Of a stretch of 64,000 bases of DNA, positions 54,641-64,000 are shown piece by piece; positions within the stretch are counted from its first letter, which is position 1, and each line of letters opens with the position of its first letter. The translations under genes and the position numbers were made by a program. Source of the stretch: Armigeres subalbatus (lineage: Eukaryota; Arthropoda; Insecta; Diptera; Culicidae); the NCBI RefSeq assembly GCF_024139115.2, contig NC_085140.1:293537293-293601292 (forward strand), read 5' to 3'. Under the pieces are notes generated by a model, which worked only from the letters and a program-made list of their open reading frames with translations, was not told the origin of the DNA and did no database searches.

Positions 54641-56430
54641 ATTGAAAGGATTGAAAGGAGGCTTCCGAACCTCTTGAAAGGAGGCTTCCGAGCCTCTTGA
54701 AAAGAGGCTTCCGAGCCTCTTGAAAAGAGGCTTCTGAGCTTCTTGAAAGGAGGCTTCTGAGCTCTCTTGAAAGGAGGCTTCTGAGCCTCTTGAAAGGAGG
54801 CTTCCTGAGCCTCTTGAAAGGAGGCTCTGAGCCTCTTGAAAGGAGTGCTCTGAGCCTCTTGAAAGGAGGCTTCCTGTGCCTCTTGAAAGGAGGCTTCTGC
54901 CTCTAAAGGAGGCTTCTGTGCTTGAAAGGAGGCTGTGCTCTTGAAAGGAGGCTTCCAGCCTCTTGAAAGGAGGCTTCTGTGCCTCTTGAAAGGAGGCTTC
55001 CTGTGCCTCTTGAAAGGAGGCTTCTGTGCCTCTTGAAAGGAGGCCTGTGCCTCTTGAAAGGAGGCTTCTGTGCTCTTTGAAAGGAGGCTTCCTGTGCCTC
55101 TTGAAAGGAGGCTTCCAGCCTCTTGAAAGGAGGCTCAAAGCCTCTTGAAAGGAGGCCTGTGCTCTTGAAAGGAGGCTTCAGCCTCTTGAAAGGAGGCCTG
55201 AGCCTCTTGAAAGGAGGCTCTGAGCCTCTTGAAAGAAGGGTTCCTGAGCCTCTTGAAAGGAGGCCTGGAGCCTCTTGAAAGGAGGCCTGAGCCTCTGAAA
55301 GGAGGCTTCTGAGCCTCTTGAAAGGAGGCTCTGGAGCCTCTTGAAAGGAGGCTTCTGAGCCTCTTGAAAGGAGGCTGAGCTCTTGAAAGGAGGCTTCTGA
55401 GCCTCTTGAAAGGAGGCTCTGAGCTCTTGAAAGGAGGCTCTGAGCCTCTTGAAAGGAGGCTCTGGAGCCTTCTTGAAAGGAGGCTCTGAGCTCTTGAAAG
55501 GAGGCTTCCTGAGCTCTCTTGAAAGGAGGCTTCTGAGCCTCTTGAAAGGAGGCTTCCGAGCTTCTTGAAAGGAGGCTTGAGCCTCTTGAAAGGAGGCCTG
55601 AGCCTCTTGAAACGAGGCTTCTGAGCCTCTTGAAATGAGGCCTGAGCCTCTTGAAACGAGGCCTGAGCTCTTGAAAGGAGGCTTCTGAGCCTCTTGAAAG
55701 GAGACTCTGAGCCTCTTGAAAGGAGACCTGAGCCTCTTGAAAGGAGACTTCCGAGCTCTTGAAAGGAGGCCTGAGCCTCTTGAAGGAGGCTCTGAGCCTC
55801 TGAAAGGAGGCTTGAGCTCTTGAAAGGAGGCTTCTGAGCCTCTTGAAAGGAGGCTTCTGAGCCTTCTTGAAAGGAGGCTTCCTGAGTTTTGAAAGGAGGC
55901 TTGAGCTCTTGAAAAGAGGCTTCTGAGCCTCTTGAAAGGAGGCTTCTGAGCTCTCTTGAAAGGAGGCTCTGAGCTCTTTGAAAGGAGGCTTCTGAGCTCT
56001 TGAAAGGAGGCTTCTGAGCTCTTGAAAGGAGGCTTCTGAGCTCTTGAAAGGAGGCTTCTGAGCTCTCTTGAAAGGGAGGCTTCCTGAGCCTCTTGAAAGG
56101 AGGCTTCCTGAGCCTCTTGAAAGGAGGCTTCTGAGCTCTCTTGAAAGGAGGCCTGAGCCTCTTGAAAGGAGGCTCTGAGCCTCTTGAAAGGAGGCTTCTG
56201 AGCCTCTTGAAAGGAGGCTTCTGAGCTCTTGAAAGTGAGGCCTGAGCTCTCTTGAAAGGAGGCCTGAGCCTCTTGAAAGGAGGCTCTGAGCCTCTTGAAA
56301 GGGAGGCTCTGGAGCCTCTTGAAAGGAGGCCTGAGCCTTCTTGAAAGGGAGGCTTCTGAGCCTCTTGAAAGGAGGCTCTTCCGAGCCTCTTGAAAGGAGG
56401 CTTCCTGAGCCTTGAAAGGAGGCTTCAGCA
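54640..56430. repeat. Satellite A2, about 77 units of 23 bp
   Basis: Tandem array of the TTGAAAGG form of the A unit: arms GAGGCT/AGCCTC with loops TCTG, TCCG, CTG or TCCTG. In 54870-55165 many units have TGTGCC in place of TGAGCC, a local homogenised variant that disrupts one arm base. Ends at a GCATGAGAGCATGAGCATGA tract (56426-56452). Long minus-strand frames (214-558 codons) are stop-free repeat artefacts. Confidence 0.95.
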
Positions 56431-56452
56431 TGAGAGCATGAGCATGAGTATG

Positions 56453-57016
56453 AGATGACCGTACAATTAGAAGCTGTTGCTACCCGTGATTGACCTGAAC
56501 TATGGAATTGCACAGGGAACCAACGGATGGGACTTGGGATTAGAACTCCATCCTCAATGTACACGTTCCGAAAGTTCAACTTTTAATGGGTCAATAACGG
56601 CGCCGGCCACGTCCTTACGATCATCTAGGGAAGGGATGTTAGTGTAACAACTGTTGTTTTAGAGACCGACGAATCGTCTGCATCTCTACGGTTGTTATGG
56701 AAGGAGTATTGTGTAGGGAAAGGAAGTGTCACTACTTTGATCAGGATTCACCTTGGTAAGTGATGTAATCCAAGTAATCAGTATGTTAATGTTGACGTGA
56801 GAACAAAGTATAGATCATTATAACGTCGCGGTTCTTGTTCACCCAACGTAAGAGCAGCAGACAATCAATCGTCTGGTAGCGCTATTGCTAATTAATCTTA
56901 AGTGTCCGCGATAACTCAGTTATCGTGATTTGTTTTAAAACAAATAAATATAATTATATTCATCTGACGCGAGGAAAAATTATCAATATCTTGAAGCGAT
57001 AATTAAATCTATAAGG
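56453..57016. other. Unassigned, possible LTR-type scrap
   Basis: 56640-56970 starts TGTAACAACTGTTGTTTTAG and has an AAATAAATATAA signal near its end; with GGCGCCGGCCACGTCC upstream it looks like LTR-retroelement flank, but I cannot find a matching second LTR or a duplication. No gene. Confidence 0.25.
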
Positions 57017-57828
57017 CATACACCGGGGCAAGTGTTGAAACGGTTTTTTCCAAAGTTGAACTTTGAAGTGCTATAAATAAATCCGCTTTTTAATAAATTT
57101 TGAATCCGTTTGCAGGTGTTTCACAGTTCAAATGGGCCAACATGTACATAAAAATAAGCAACCTCACCTAATTTAATTTTTTTAAAATATTTTGTAAATT
57201 TAAATTACTTTTATAAAGTATTTGTATCAAATAACTTGCGTAGCCCCTGCGTATCGGGGCAAGTTGAAACACTGCGCTACACATACAGAGATAACTCTTT
57301 TTTTCTCGTATTCAAAATCACAATATATGTACTCAGTGGAGACTCAAGATGCACGAGGGTGTGTACGGTGACTTAAATTCTGCATAAGAATTGTCCTCCA
57401 TGTAATTTTTTTTGATAATTTTGATTTTCTTTCTAGAAACTAGCTTAAAATTGTCTCTTGTTTAAGAAAAACTGATAATAGCAGTAGGCTTCTGTTCTAA
57501 AATTTTAAAACCAAATCAAGTTCAAATTGTGTTGCCTCATCTTGATATTTACATTCGCATGAAAGTTACATTCTAGATATTAGATATCTCTTTTATTCAA
57601 AAATATAACTTAAATATGGTTCATTCTAATTGTCTCCATATCAATATATATCAAAAGCAAGACATCGAAACTCCTACTTACCTATTGACTAGACTATAGA
57701 AATCGAATGCAAATTGAAACGTTTACCATTTGACATGGTGGGACATGAAGCGTTTCTACTTTTGAAGTGTTTCACATTTTACACATAAAAACTACGAAAA
57801 CATAGAGGAAAAATATTAATTAAATCAA
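57017..57828. other. Intergenic with repeated CGGGGCAAGT motif
   Basis: CCGGGGCAAGTGTTGAAAC (57022) and TCGGGGCAAGTTGAAACAC (57255) are direct partial copies; GGGACATGAAGCG at 57740 is weaker. Likely MITE debris. No gene. Confidence 0.4.
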
Positions 57829-58089
57829 CTACTCTTCGAATCGAACTCCGTCCACCGCGCACGGATTTCGAATCAAAGGATCATAATCCGAACAGCTATA
57901 TTTTAAAACTAAATATTTAAATTGAAGCAGACTGATTGAGCAACCACTACCAGTTGTAAATAGTTCAATACGCACCTTTGAAAAAGCTATCCCTTTGATT
58001 TGTAGTCCGCTTATCTTACGTAATGATTCGCACTCTGCAATTAAAACAGCAGTTACTTGGTGCATTTTATGTTTCACCTGTAGAACAAA
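57829..58089 (-). CDS. Hypothetical ORF, possible terminal exon
   Basis: Minus-strand frame reading MHQVTAVLIAECESLRKISG after the first ATG (58065), then GLQIKGIAFSKVRIELFTTG and LKYSCSDYDPLIRNPC, ending in VRFEE and TAG at 57829. An acceptor-like TTCTACAG lies just upstream (58078-58085), so this could be a last exon of about 80 codons. No family, signal peptide or membrane segment is recognised. Codon use looks less repetitive than the neighbouring satellites, which is the only support. Confidence 0.25.
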   Translation of the reverse strand, partial: FVLQVKHKMHQVTAVLIAECESLRKISGLQIKGIAFSKVRIELFTTGSGCSISLLQFKYLVLKYSCSDYDPLIRNPCAVDGVRFEE

Positions 58090-58139
58090 TGGCGGCAGAA
58101 ACTCATGTAATGTGGTATGACTTGTTTTTGTTTTTTGTT

Positions 58140-58140
<1 letters not shown>

Positions 58141-58174
<34 letters not shown>
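58141..58174. repeat. 34-base poly(T) run abutting satellite A3
   Basis: Uninterrupted T run; on the minus strand it is a poly(A) directly following the end of satellite A3, separated by six bases (CTTCTT). Confidence 0.95.
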
Positions 58175-58180
58175 CTTCTT

Positions 58181-58735
58181 TAAAGGAGGCTTTTAGCTTT
58201 CTTGAAAGGAGGCTTCGAGCCTTCTTGAAAGGAGGCTCTGAGTTTCTCTTGAAAGGAGGCTTCTGAGTTTCTTGAAAGGAGGCATTCAGACTTCTTGAAA
58301 GGAAGCTTCTGGAGCCTCTTGAAAGGAGGCTTCGAGCCTTTCTTGAAAGGGAGGCTTCCTGAGCCTCTTTTTGAAAGGAGGGCTTCTGGAGCCTCTTGAA
58401 AGTGAGTGCTCTGAGCTCTGGAAAGGAGGCTTCTGAGCTCTCTTGAAGAAGGAGGCTTCCTGAGCCTTCTTGCTTGAAAGTGAGGCTTCCTGAGCTCTCT
58501 GATAGGGAGGCTTCCGAGCCTCTGAAAGTAGGCTGGCCTGAGCTCTTGAAAGTGAGGCTTCTGAGCCTCTTGAAAGAAGGCTCTGGAGCTTTCCTTGAAA
58601 GGGAGGCTTTGAGCCTCTTGTGCAGAAAGAAGGCTTTCGAGCCTCTTGAAAGGAAGCGCTTCTGTTTCTGGAAAGAAGGCTTCCTGAGCTCTCTTGAAAG
58701 GAGGCTGCCGCTGAGCCTCTTTGAAATGTAGATTT
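58181..58735. repeat. Satellite A3, about 24 diverged units
   Basis: Third array of the A unit in its TTGAAAGG form, more diverged and with more indels than A1 and A2 (for example GGGAGGCTTCC, TTTCTTGAAAGG). Same orientation as A1 and A2. Bordered on the left by a 34-base T run. The two ORFs here are artefacts. Confidence 0.9.
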
Positions 58736-59015
58736 TATGGAAATGTTGTACATTTTGAATGAAACATTTTGATTTTCTTCATGGAACATTCTTTTTTTTT
58801 TTATTATTGCAATTTGCTTCTTAAAAGTGCTAATTTTATTCTTATTTTGTAGAAAATTCCTAATTGTTTATGAAAAATTTTGTAAATATTTAGGAAATTG
58901 TATATTTAATTATTGCAGTTATGCCCGGATTTCTTCAATGACAATTTCCCTTTTTTTATGGAAAACTTAAAATTTTGAAAAGTTAGTTTTATTTTAGTCG
59001 TTGTTAAAACCCTGG
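58736..59015. other. Intergenic, no gene
   Basis: AT-rich; nothing recognised. Confidence 0.5.
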
Positions 59016-59325
59016 GGCAGCCCTCCTTAGCCGTGTGGTAAGACGCGCGGCTACAAAGCAAGACCATGCTGAGGGGTATGAAGCCAATCTGATTCCGGTG
59101 CTGAAATGGTCTGACATATTTCATGGATTGAAATTGTCTCGACTCCCCTCAAAAGGGCATAAAAGTATCATCGTGTTAGCCTCTATGATATAATGAATGC
59201 AAAATGGTAACTCTGGTTTAGAAACCTCGCAGTTAATAACTGTGGAAGAGCTTAATGAACACTAAGTTGTGAGGCGGCTCTGTCCCAGTGTGGGATGTAA
59301 TGCCATAAGAATGAAGTAAAACCCT
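59016..59325 (+). mobile_element. tRNA-derived SINE (Feilai-like), full length
   Basis: Head CCTTAGCCGTGTGGTAAGAC with A box (about 59029-59048), then CTACAAAGCAAGACCATGCT and a degraded B-box region (GCCAATCTGATTCCGG, about 59083). Body: GGCATAAAAGTATCATCGTG (59156), TTAGAAACCTCGCAGTTAAT (59218) and GTGTGGGATGTAATGCCATA (59290). Transcribed by RNA polymerase III if active; depends on a LINE for mobility. Confidence 0.85.
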
Positions 59326-61499
59326 GTACGCAGTCACGATATGGTAAATCGAAAAATTGCAAAATTACAATGCATCGTTATGAGGAAAAAATCATCAATT
59401 CGTTACCTAGTTGAGTAATTTGGAGACAAAGAAAAAGATCTTTGATTGCCATTCTTTATAATAAAAGTTGATCATTATCGATATAATTTAGGAACATAAT
59501 TTGGCAAGATTTAAGCTAAGTTAATCTGGTCACATGAAGTGATCATAAAAAATCTACCATTCTTTAGTGGAAAACCTTCTGTCTGCATTTTCATGATCTC
59601 CATGTATCTCAGAATTAAACCGCAAATTAAACATTATTGGGGGTGAAAATGGACAGGCCGGAATTGACTTCTCTGTGACGTTGAAAGAAATTGATTGCTG
59701 CAAAAGAGCGTTTTATAAAACCGATGAAGGTGAAATCACCTTTATTACAGCTTGTTGCTTCTGTATGTCGAGATGTTTCTTTGCAACCATAGTCTGGTCG
59801 TAGCGCTAACGGCAATTTGGTCCCGGTTTAAAGTGTCTGCTCTCAGTTTGGAAGGCAGCAGTCGGTTAAATACATAATGCACTGTTCAAACCTACGGCCG
59901 TCGTGGAAATCTGCCCTGTAAAGCTGCCTGATCAAGACTTTACCCTTTAACTTCTATTACCAGTATGTGCCAAAAAAAAATGGAATCAAAACAATCAGGA
60001 AGGCGCAGAATGGTTTTATTCGTGTTATGGAGCTGTAGCCACGTATAGTTGATGTAGAAGAAAAAAAAAAACTTGATTCTTTATGACGCGCTTGCAAAAA
60101 GTAAGCGCACAACAATTAGCGCCTGAGAAGTTGATTGCTGTGGCGTAAGTAAACGCGCCTTAAACGCCGACTGCAAACCGGGAAAGTTAACCTTCGTATT
60201 AACAATTCACAGTTCTCCGATTTTTCAATATTGCAGTCCCATTTTCTGTGTATGCGCATTGTACAGTATTGCGGATAAGGAACCAAAGTTGTTAAACATT
60301 CAACAAAGAATGGAAATGAGAATGGGACATAAGGCTTTTTCTGAAACATCAAGAATCGACAAAAGCTTATTCAATTGCCTCTGGCTTAACATATCAAATC
60401 ATGATGTTCCATAATAACAGTCGAAGTAAATTGGTTTCGGAATCAAGAACGGTTCTATCGGTCTAGTAGACATTACGTCTACCGATTCCAACAAAAATAA
60501 GCTGCAAATGAGAGAATATTAAAGTTTTGTTTTAAAATAAGTATATGAAGTGATTATACCTGGATTTCTGTTTTTGGCAAGATTTACATTTTCTCAATTT
60601 TTTCACTCATCCTAAATGTTAGTCGTATATTAATCAAAACTGGTAGTTTTCGTGAATGTCATGTGAAAAGGAAAACATTGCATTTTACTTATTTCAAGAT
60701 CACAAATGAAAATGTAGCCGTCTCCCGGGTCACCTGTCATATTACAAGCAGTCATGAGTGGAATGTTGCTTTGTTTTGAAATCCAAATTGCAAAACAGTT
60801 GTAGTAGATCTGTGCAAATGACGATGACTAGTCGATAAAATGGTTGTATTGTTTTTGATTTTCGAAAGAAGTATCAATAAATAAAATAAAACAGCTTGTT
60901 TGAAGAAGAAGGTTTGATGCGTTTTCATGAAGAAAAATCCGTGAAAATTCTAGTTGAATTCCTTTCATTGTTTATGTTTTCTATGAAAGCGGGAGAGAAT
61001 AAAATGTAAATATCGCGTGATCTTCTTCTATGAAAATGAAAATCTAAAATTGATATAAGAATTATCATGTGATTTTTTCTTTTGATTTATTCTGGATTTT
61101 TTGAAACATGTTATGAAAAGTTTGATGGCAAATTAAAGTCCACACGATCAAAAATACGAGCGAAAAAAAAAAATCGTGTAGAAACAAAAGTTTTTTTTCT
61201 AGGTAGTTTGCAGCACTGATGAAGGAAACCGCCCTGTCGTTAGAAAGTAAGCGAATGGACACGCCAAATGCCTCAACCCAGAAGCACAACTCTTTTGAGA
61301 AAATGCCTCCCGGGATCCAAAACTAAATGCACTCAAGGGCACATCATCCAAGAAGCAATGGCCTCTGTCATTTTTGGCTGGGTACGTGTTGTCATTTCAG
61401 AGTTAGAAACAGTGGCGTAGAAAATGGTCTAATCTAAAGTAAATCGTAAAACTCGACCCATTCCACCTTGTAACGGAACCGAATATCGGAAAAAGAAAT
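59326..61499. other. 2.2 kb intergenic, no gene
   Basis: AT-rich with short random ORFs. A GTTTTCATGAAGAAAAATCC-like passage (60920) faintly recalls satellite C but is too short to call. Nothing else recognised. Confidence 0.45.
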
Positions 61500-61861
61500 A
61501 GAGTAGAAAAACAAACAGAAGAGAAACTTGCTGACTGCCGCGGTCGGCTTCTACCATCGTTGTAGTAGGGTAACAAGCGCGGTATCGAATAAGCAACACC
61601 ACCGATCCAACAGTAGTTTTTCTCGCATTCTTACATTTCTTTGCATAATTAATTTGTTCGGCGCAGGCGTCATTGGTCTCGTCATTCGTGCGGTCTTTGG
61701 TTGCCTGTCGATGCCTCCTAGCCGGATCATATTGAGTGAGGCACTCAAATGATTGTTATTGGCCAAAAATGCAGCTTTGCGCTTGAAATTAAAGCCGAGG
61801 CCGCTGGCATTGGTTGCCGTCCGAGGTGTTATGTATCTTGTGCGTCGTTATTGTTCTGAGC

Positions 61862-61936
61862 ATGGATCGCTGGAAGTGGATCGGGCTGGTAGTTGTGATG
61901 GTCAAGGCTGTCACGCAGCTAATATTTGCAGCTTGA
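61862..61936 (+). CDS. Tiny ORF resembling a signal peptide
   Basis: ATG at 61862 opens 24 codons (MDRWKWIGLVVVMVKAVTQL then IFAA) ending in TGA. A charged start followed by a hydrophobic core and small residues at the end looks like a secretory signal peptide. No splice donor follows closely, so it is either a broken first exon or chance. The region upstream (61400-61860) is GC-richer than its surroundings. Confidence 0.15.
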   Translation: MDRWKWIGLVVVMVKAVTQLIFAA

Positions 61937-63215
61937 ACGAACTTAGTTCTTACGCATCTTACTTGCAAGAAATTGGTTGAAAGACTCCTCATTTAGTTTT
62001 TGCAGGTTTTGCTTTTGTTATAACTAATAGGGGTTAAAAATCTTGCCTGAAGAAGAATGTTAAGAACACCCACAGAAAATGCAAGTGTGTGTTCAACAAC
62101 AGACAAAGAGTTCAGTAGTTCAATTTTTAGTAAATCCACTCCTGATTTCCGACTCGATTGTTCATTTGTGGTGATAGTTGATGTTGATGTTTCTGGCCAT
62201 TGCATTAGTTTGTCGGTTCAAGGGAAAATAAACAGAATCGATATTTTTTCTGATTCCGAATCATAGCTCATATTTAAAGATAATCGAGCTGAATAATCTA
62301 AAATTATGATGGATTCAATCTAGCCTCCGACTCATCGAGTCTCGCCTATATTTTCGTCTCCGATAGACACTTCTTCAAACCTAATGTCGAGTAATCGATT
62401 ATTTTATGCATTGACCGTTTCCTTTACAACAAAACGCGCTGGACTTTTAGGTGCTTGAAAAGTCTCTGCAAAATCGTTAAACATCTATAGATCAGAAACT
62501 GTCATTTAGTAGGACATTAAATCATGTTACATCTGCATGAAAAACAGGCCTCAATTCTTTTGCAAAATAATGCGATTATTGAAGTTTATAAAATTTTGTT
62601 TTACAGTCAGAGTAATGACTGTCACTTACTAAATGATTAGGATATCTGATTGTGACGTTGCGAGCAAATTTGGTTCTCCGATCTAGGCCAGTTTGTCCTT
62701 TTTATTTTTATTTTCACAAGAGATTTTTCAGATTTTTCTTACATTAGTTATAGAGCGTATTTATATCATTGACGATGATTTGGTTTTGACTCTATGGGTT
62801 TTGAGGTTTAATATCCAGTTTTTGAAACTTAAAACGAATTGTGCTCTGTCAGTGTTATCCCGGAGAGATTCCAAAGAATTCTTGGGAAGCCAAATTGCAT
62901 AATGAGAAAAAACGAATGGGTGAAGTGCAGCACATAGATTTTCTGAACGACTCTAACTTAGTATACAGTTTGAAATGCTAAATTAATTTTAGTAATTTAA
63001 TTTTACCCTAGACTTTACTCTTTTTCAAATTACATGCTAAATAACTTTATTGTACGGTAAAGGCATCTACACTTAGTTTGGAATAAATAATTATAAAAAT
63101 ACTCAAAATAAGTCAGTGGTATAAGCTGCCTGATAATCTTCTCAATTGGCAGTAATTTTGGGAAGAGGCAAATGACATGTGCGATTGAGTAAATCGACAC
63201 TCGCTCATTCTTCCT
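61937..63215. other. Intergenic, no gene
   Basis: No recognised feature; short AT-rich ORFs only. Confidence 0.5.
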
Positions 63216-63857
63216 ACTAACTGCCAATGACCAATCAGCATCATCACCTCCTTGAGGCAAAAAACATCACGCCAATAATCTACAGACGACTGTGTGAGTG
63301 ACACAACAACGACACCAGTCTAGCAATAATAATAATTTGCTCCACTGTGTGCCCATGTGCAAACGGTTTTTTTCGAAACGGCGCACTTGTTTTCTCCTTC
63401 TCCCTCCGCATGTTTGCGCAGCATTAGACATCATCAGGAAGAAATATACTGCACTGCGCGATATATTGCTGATAGCGTTGGTATGCGGTCACAAATCCAT
63501 CTTTAAGTCGGTGCGCGATGATTCAGTGGTTCTCAACGTGTTAATATCTGATTAAATTTTGAAATGTTCAGAGTTGCGCCTCAAGTACCTCGGCTTTGGT
63601 CCGAAAATCGATATGATAACTAAATGAGCTTAGCACGTGATTGATCTTTTCATATTATTTCGTAATGAGTCATTGTGCACAACATACATGATATTTTGTA
63701 AAATTTGGAAAAGTCAACGTAGACTTCAAGAGGGAGGAGGAAAAGTCTACAAGGTAGAAAGGGGTCTGAAAATGTAAAATTTTGTCTACGTGTTTTATGG
63801 ACAGCCCTTTTGAAATTTATTGCACATCGGTGCCCAATTTTGCTGAGCTCAAAAAAT
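63216..63857 (+). repeat. Direct duplication, copy 2 (partner 42621-43296)
   Basis: Same unit as at 42.6 kb with about 35 fewer bases, lost in many small steps (for example CCACTGTGCAGTGCCC against CCACTGTGTGCCC). An ORF here (63298-63555) reads HVCAALDIIRKKYTALRDIL then SVRDDSVVLNVLISD; the first part is conserved in copy 1 before a frame break. Function unknown. Confidence 0.85.
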
Positions 63858-64000
63858 AGAAGATTTGTTGTAGAAAAGAATGGTCAAATAATGGAAAGGA
63901 TAAAGAAATTTTAAAAATTCTCTCGAAATTCTGAATTTAATTAAAACGAGTATCAGCGGGGTTGAATTCTTTTGCACTGCATAATAGATGTATAATTTAG
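63858..64000. other. Window end, no gene
   Basis: AT-rich; differs from the sequence after copy 1 of the duplication. Confidence 0.5.

Noticed and set aside
54494..56579. Minus-strand ORFs of 214-558 codons
   Set aside because: Satellite A2 artefacts for the same reason.
56640..56980. Solo LTR
   Set aside because: TG-like start and poly(A)-like signal but no defined end or target-site duplication; left as unassigned.
45414..58735. CRISPR array
   Set aside because: Repeats are contiguous without unique spacers, and the context is eukaryotic.
42621..63857. LTRs of a 21-kb retroelement
   Set aside because: The direct copies lack TG/CA ends and no gag-pol lies between them.

Overview
The window looks like culicine mosquito DNA, most likely Aedes. 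That reading rests on the repeat content: RTE-clade (JAM1-like) retrotransposons, a Jockey-clade (Juan-like) element, I-group LINEs with RNase H, tRNA-derived Feilai-like SINEs, a Helitron-type element with a CTAG end, and abundant MITEs. This is inference from families recognised by eye; no database was searched. I see no convincing intact host protein-coding gene. Essentially all real coding sequence is retrotransposon-derived, and every copy carries frameshifts, stops or truncation.

Layout, left third. 1-4586 is the 3' part of an I-group LINE (+) ending in poly(A). 4587-9100 is intergenic with a 793-bp TAA-flanked MITE and an inverted pair of a dispersed repeat. 9107-9820 holds a tRNA-like SINE head and an RTE scrap. 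10094-14626 is a nearly full-length Jockey-clade element (-) with a 13-14-bp target-site duplication. 14960-25436 alternates a degenerate 23-bp satellite (B) with a 5.1-kb long-inverted-repeat (foldback-type) element flanked by TTAA. Inside that element lies an RTE fragment, itself split by a 265-bp Helitron.

Middle. Two RTE copies sit tail-to-tail (25440-27385 + and 28022 to about 31440 -). More RTE fragments on the minus strand lie at 32.7-33.0 and 34.7-37.0 kb. A 5'-truncated RT/RNase H LINE (39313-41905 +) has a clear 12-14-bp duplication. SINEs and MITEs are interspersed.

Right third. Three arrays of another 23-bp tandem repeat (A1 45414-48625, A2 54640-56430, A3 58181-58735) dominate. 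A1 breaks an RTE endonuclease, A2 starts at the end of a dispersed repeat, and A3 abuts a 34-base T run. A 0.65-kb sequence occurs as direct copies at 42.6 and 63.2 kb. The very long minus-strand open frames in these arrays arise because the repeat unit lacks stop codons; I do not regard them as proteins.

The most unusual signal is a set of three tandem-repeat families (A, B, C) at six main places plus edges. They share a 23-bp period, and an inverted repeat is centred at the same place in the unit, although the arm sequences differ. In A most length variation falls in the hairpin loop. I see this as a possible family of hairpin-forming satellites; common origin and function are unproven. The window reads as heterochromatin-like, nested transposon sequence, with a strong minus-strand bias of RTE fragments.
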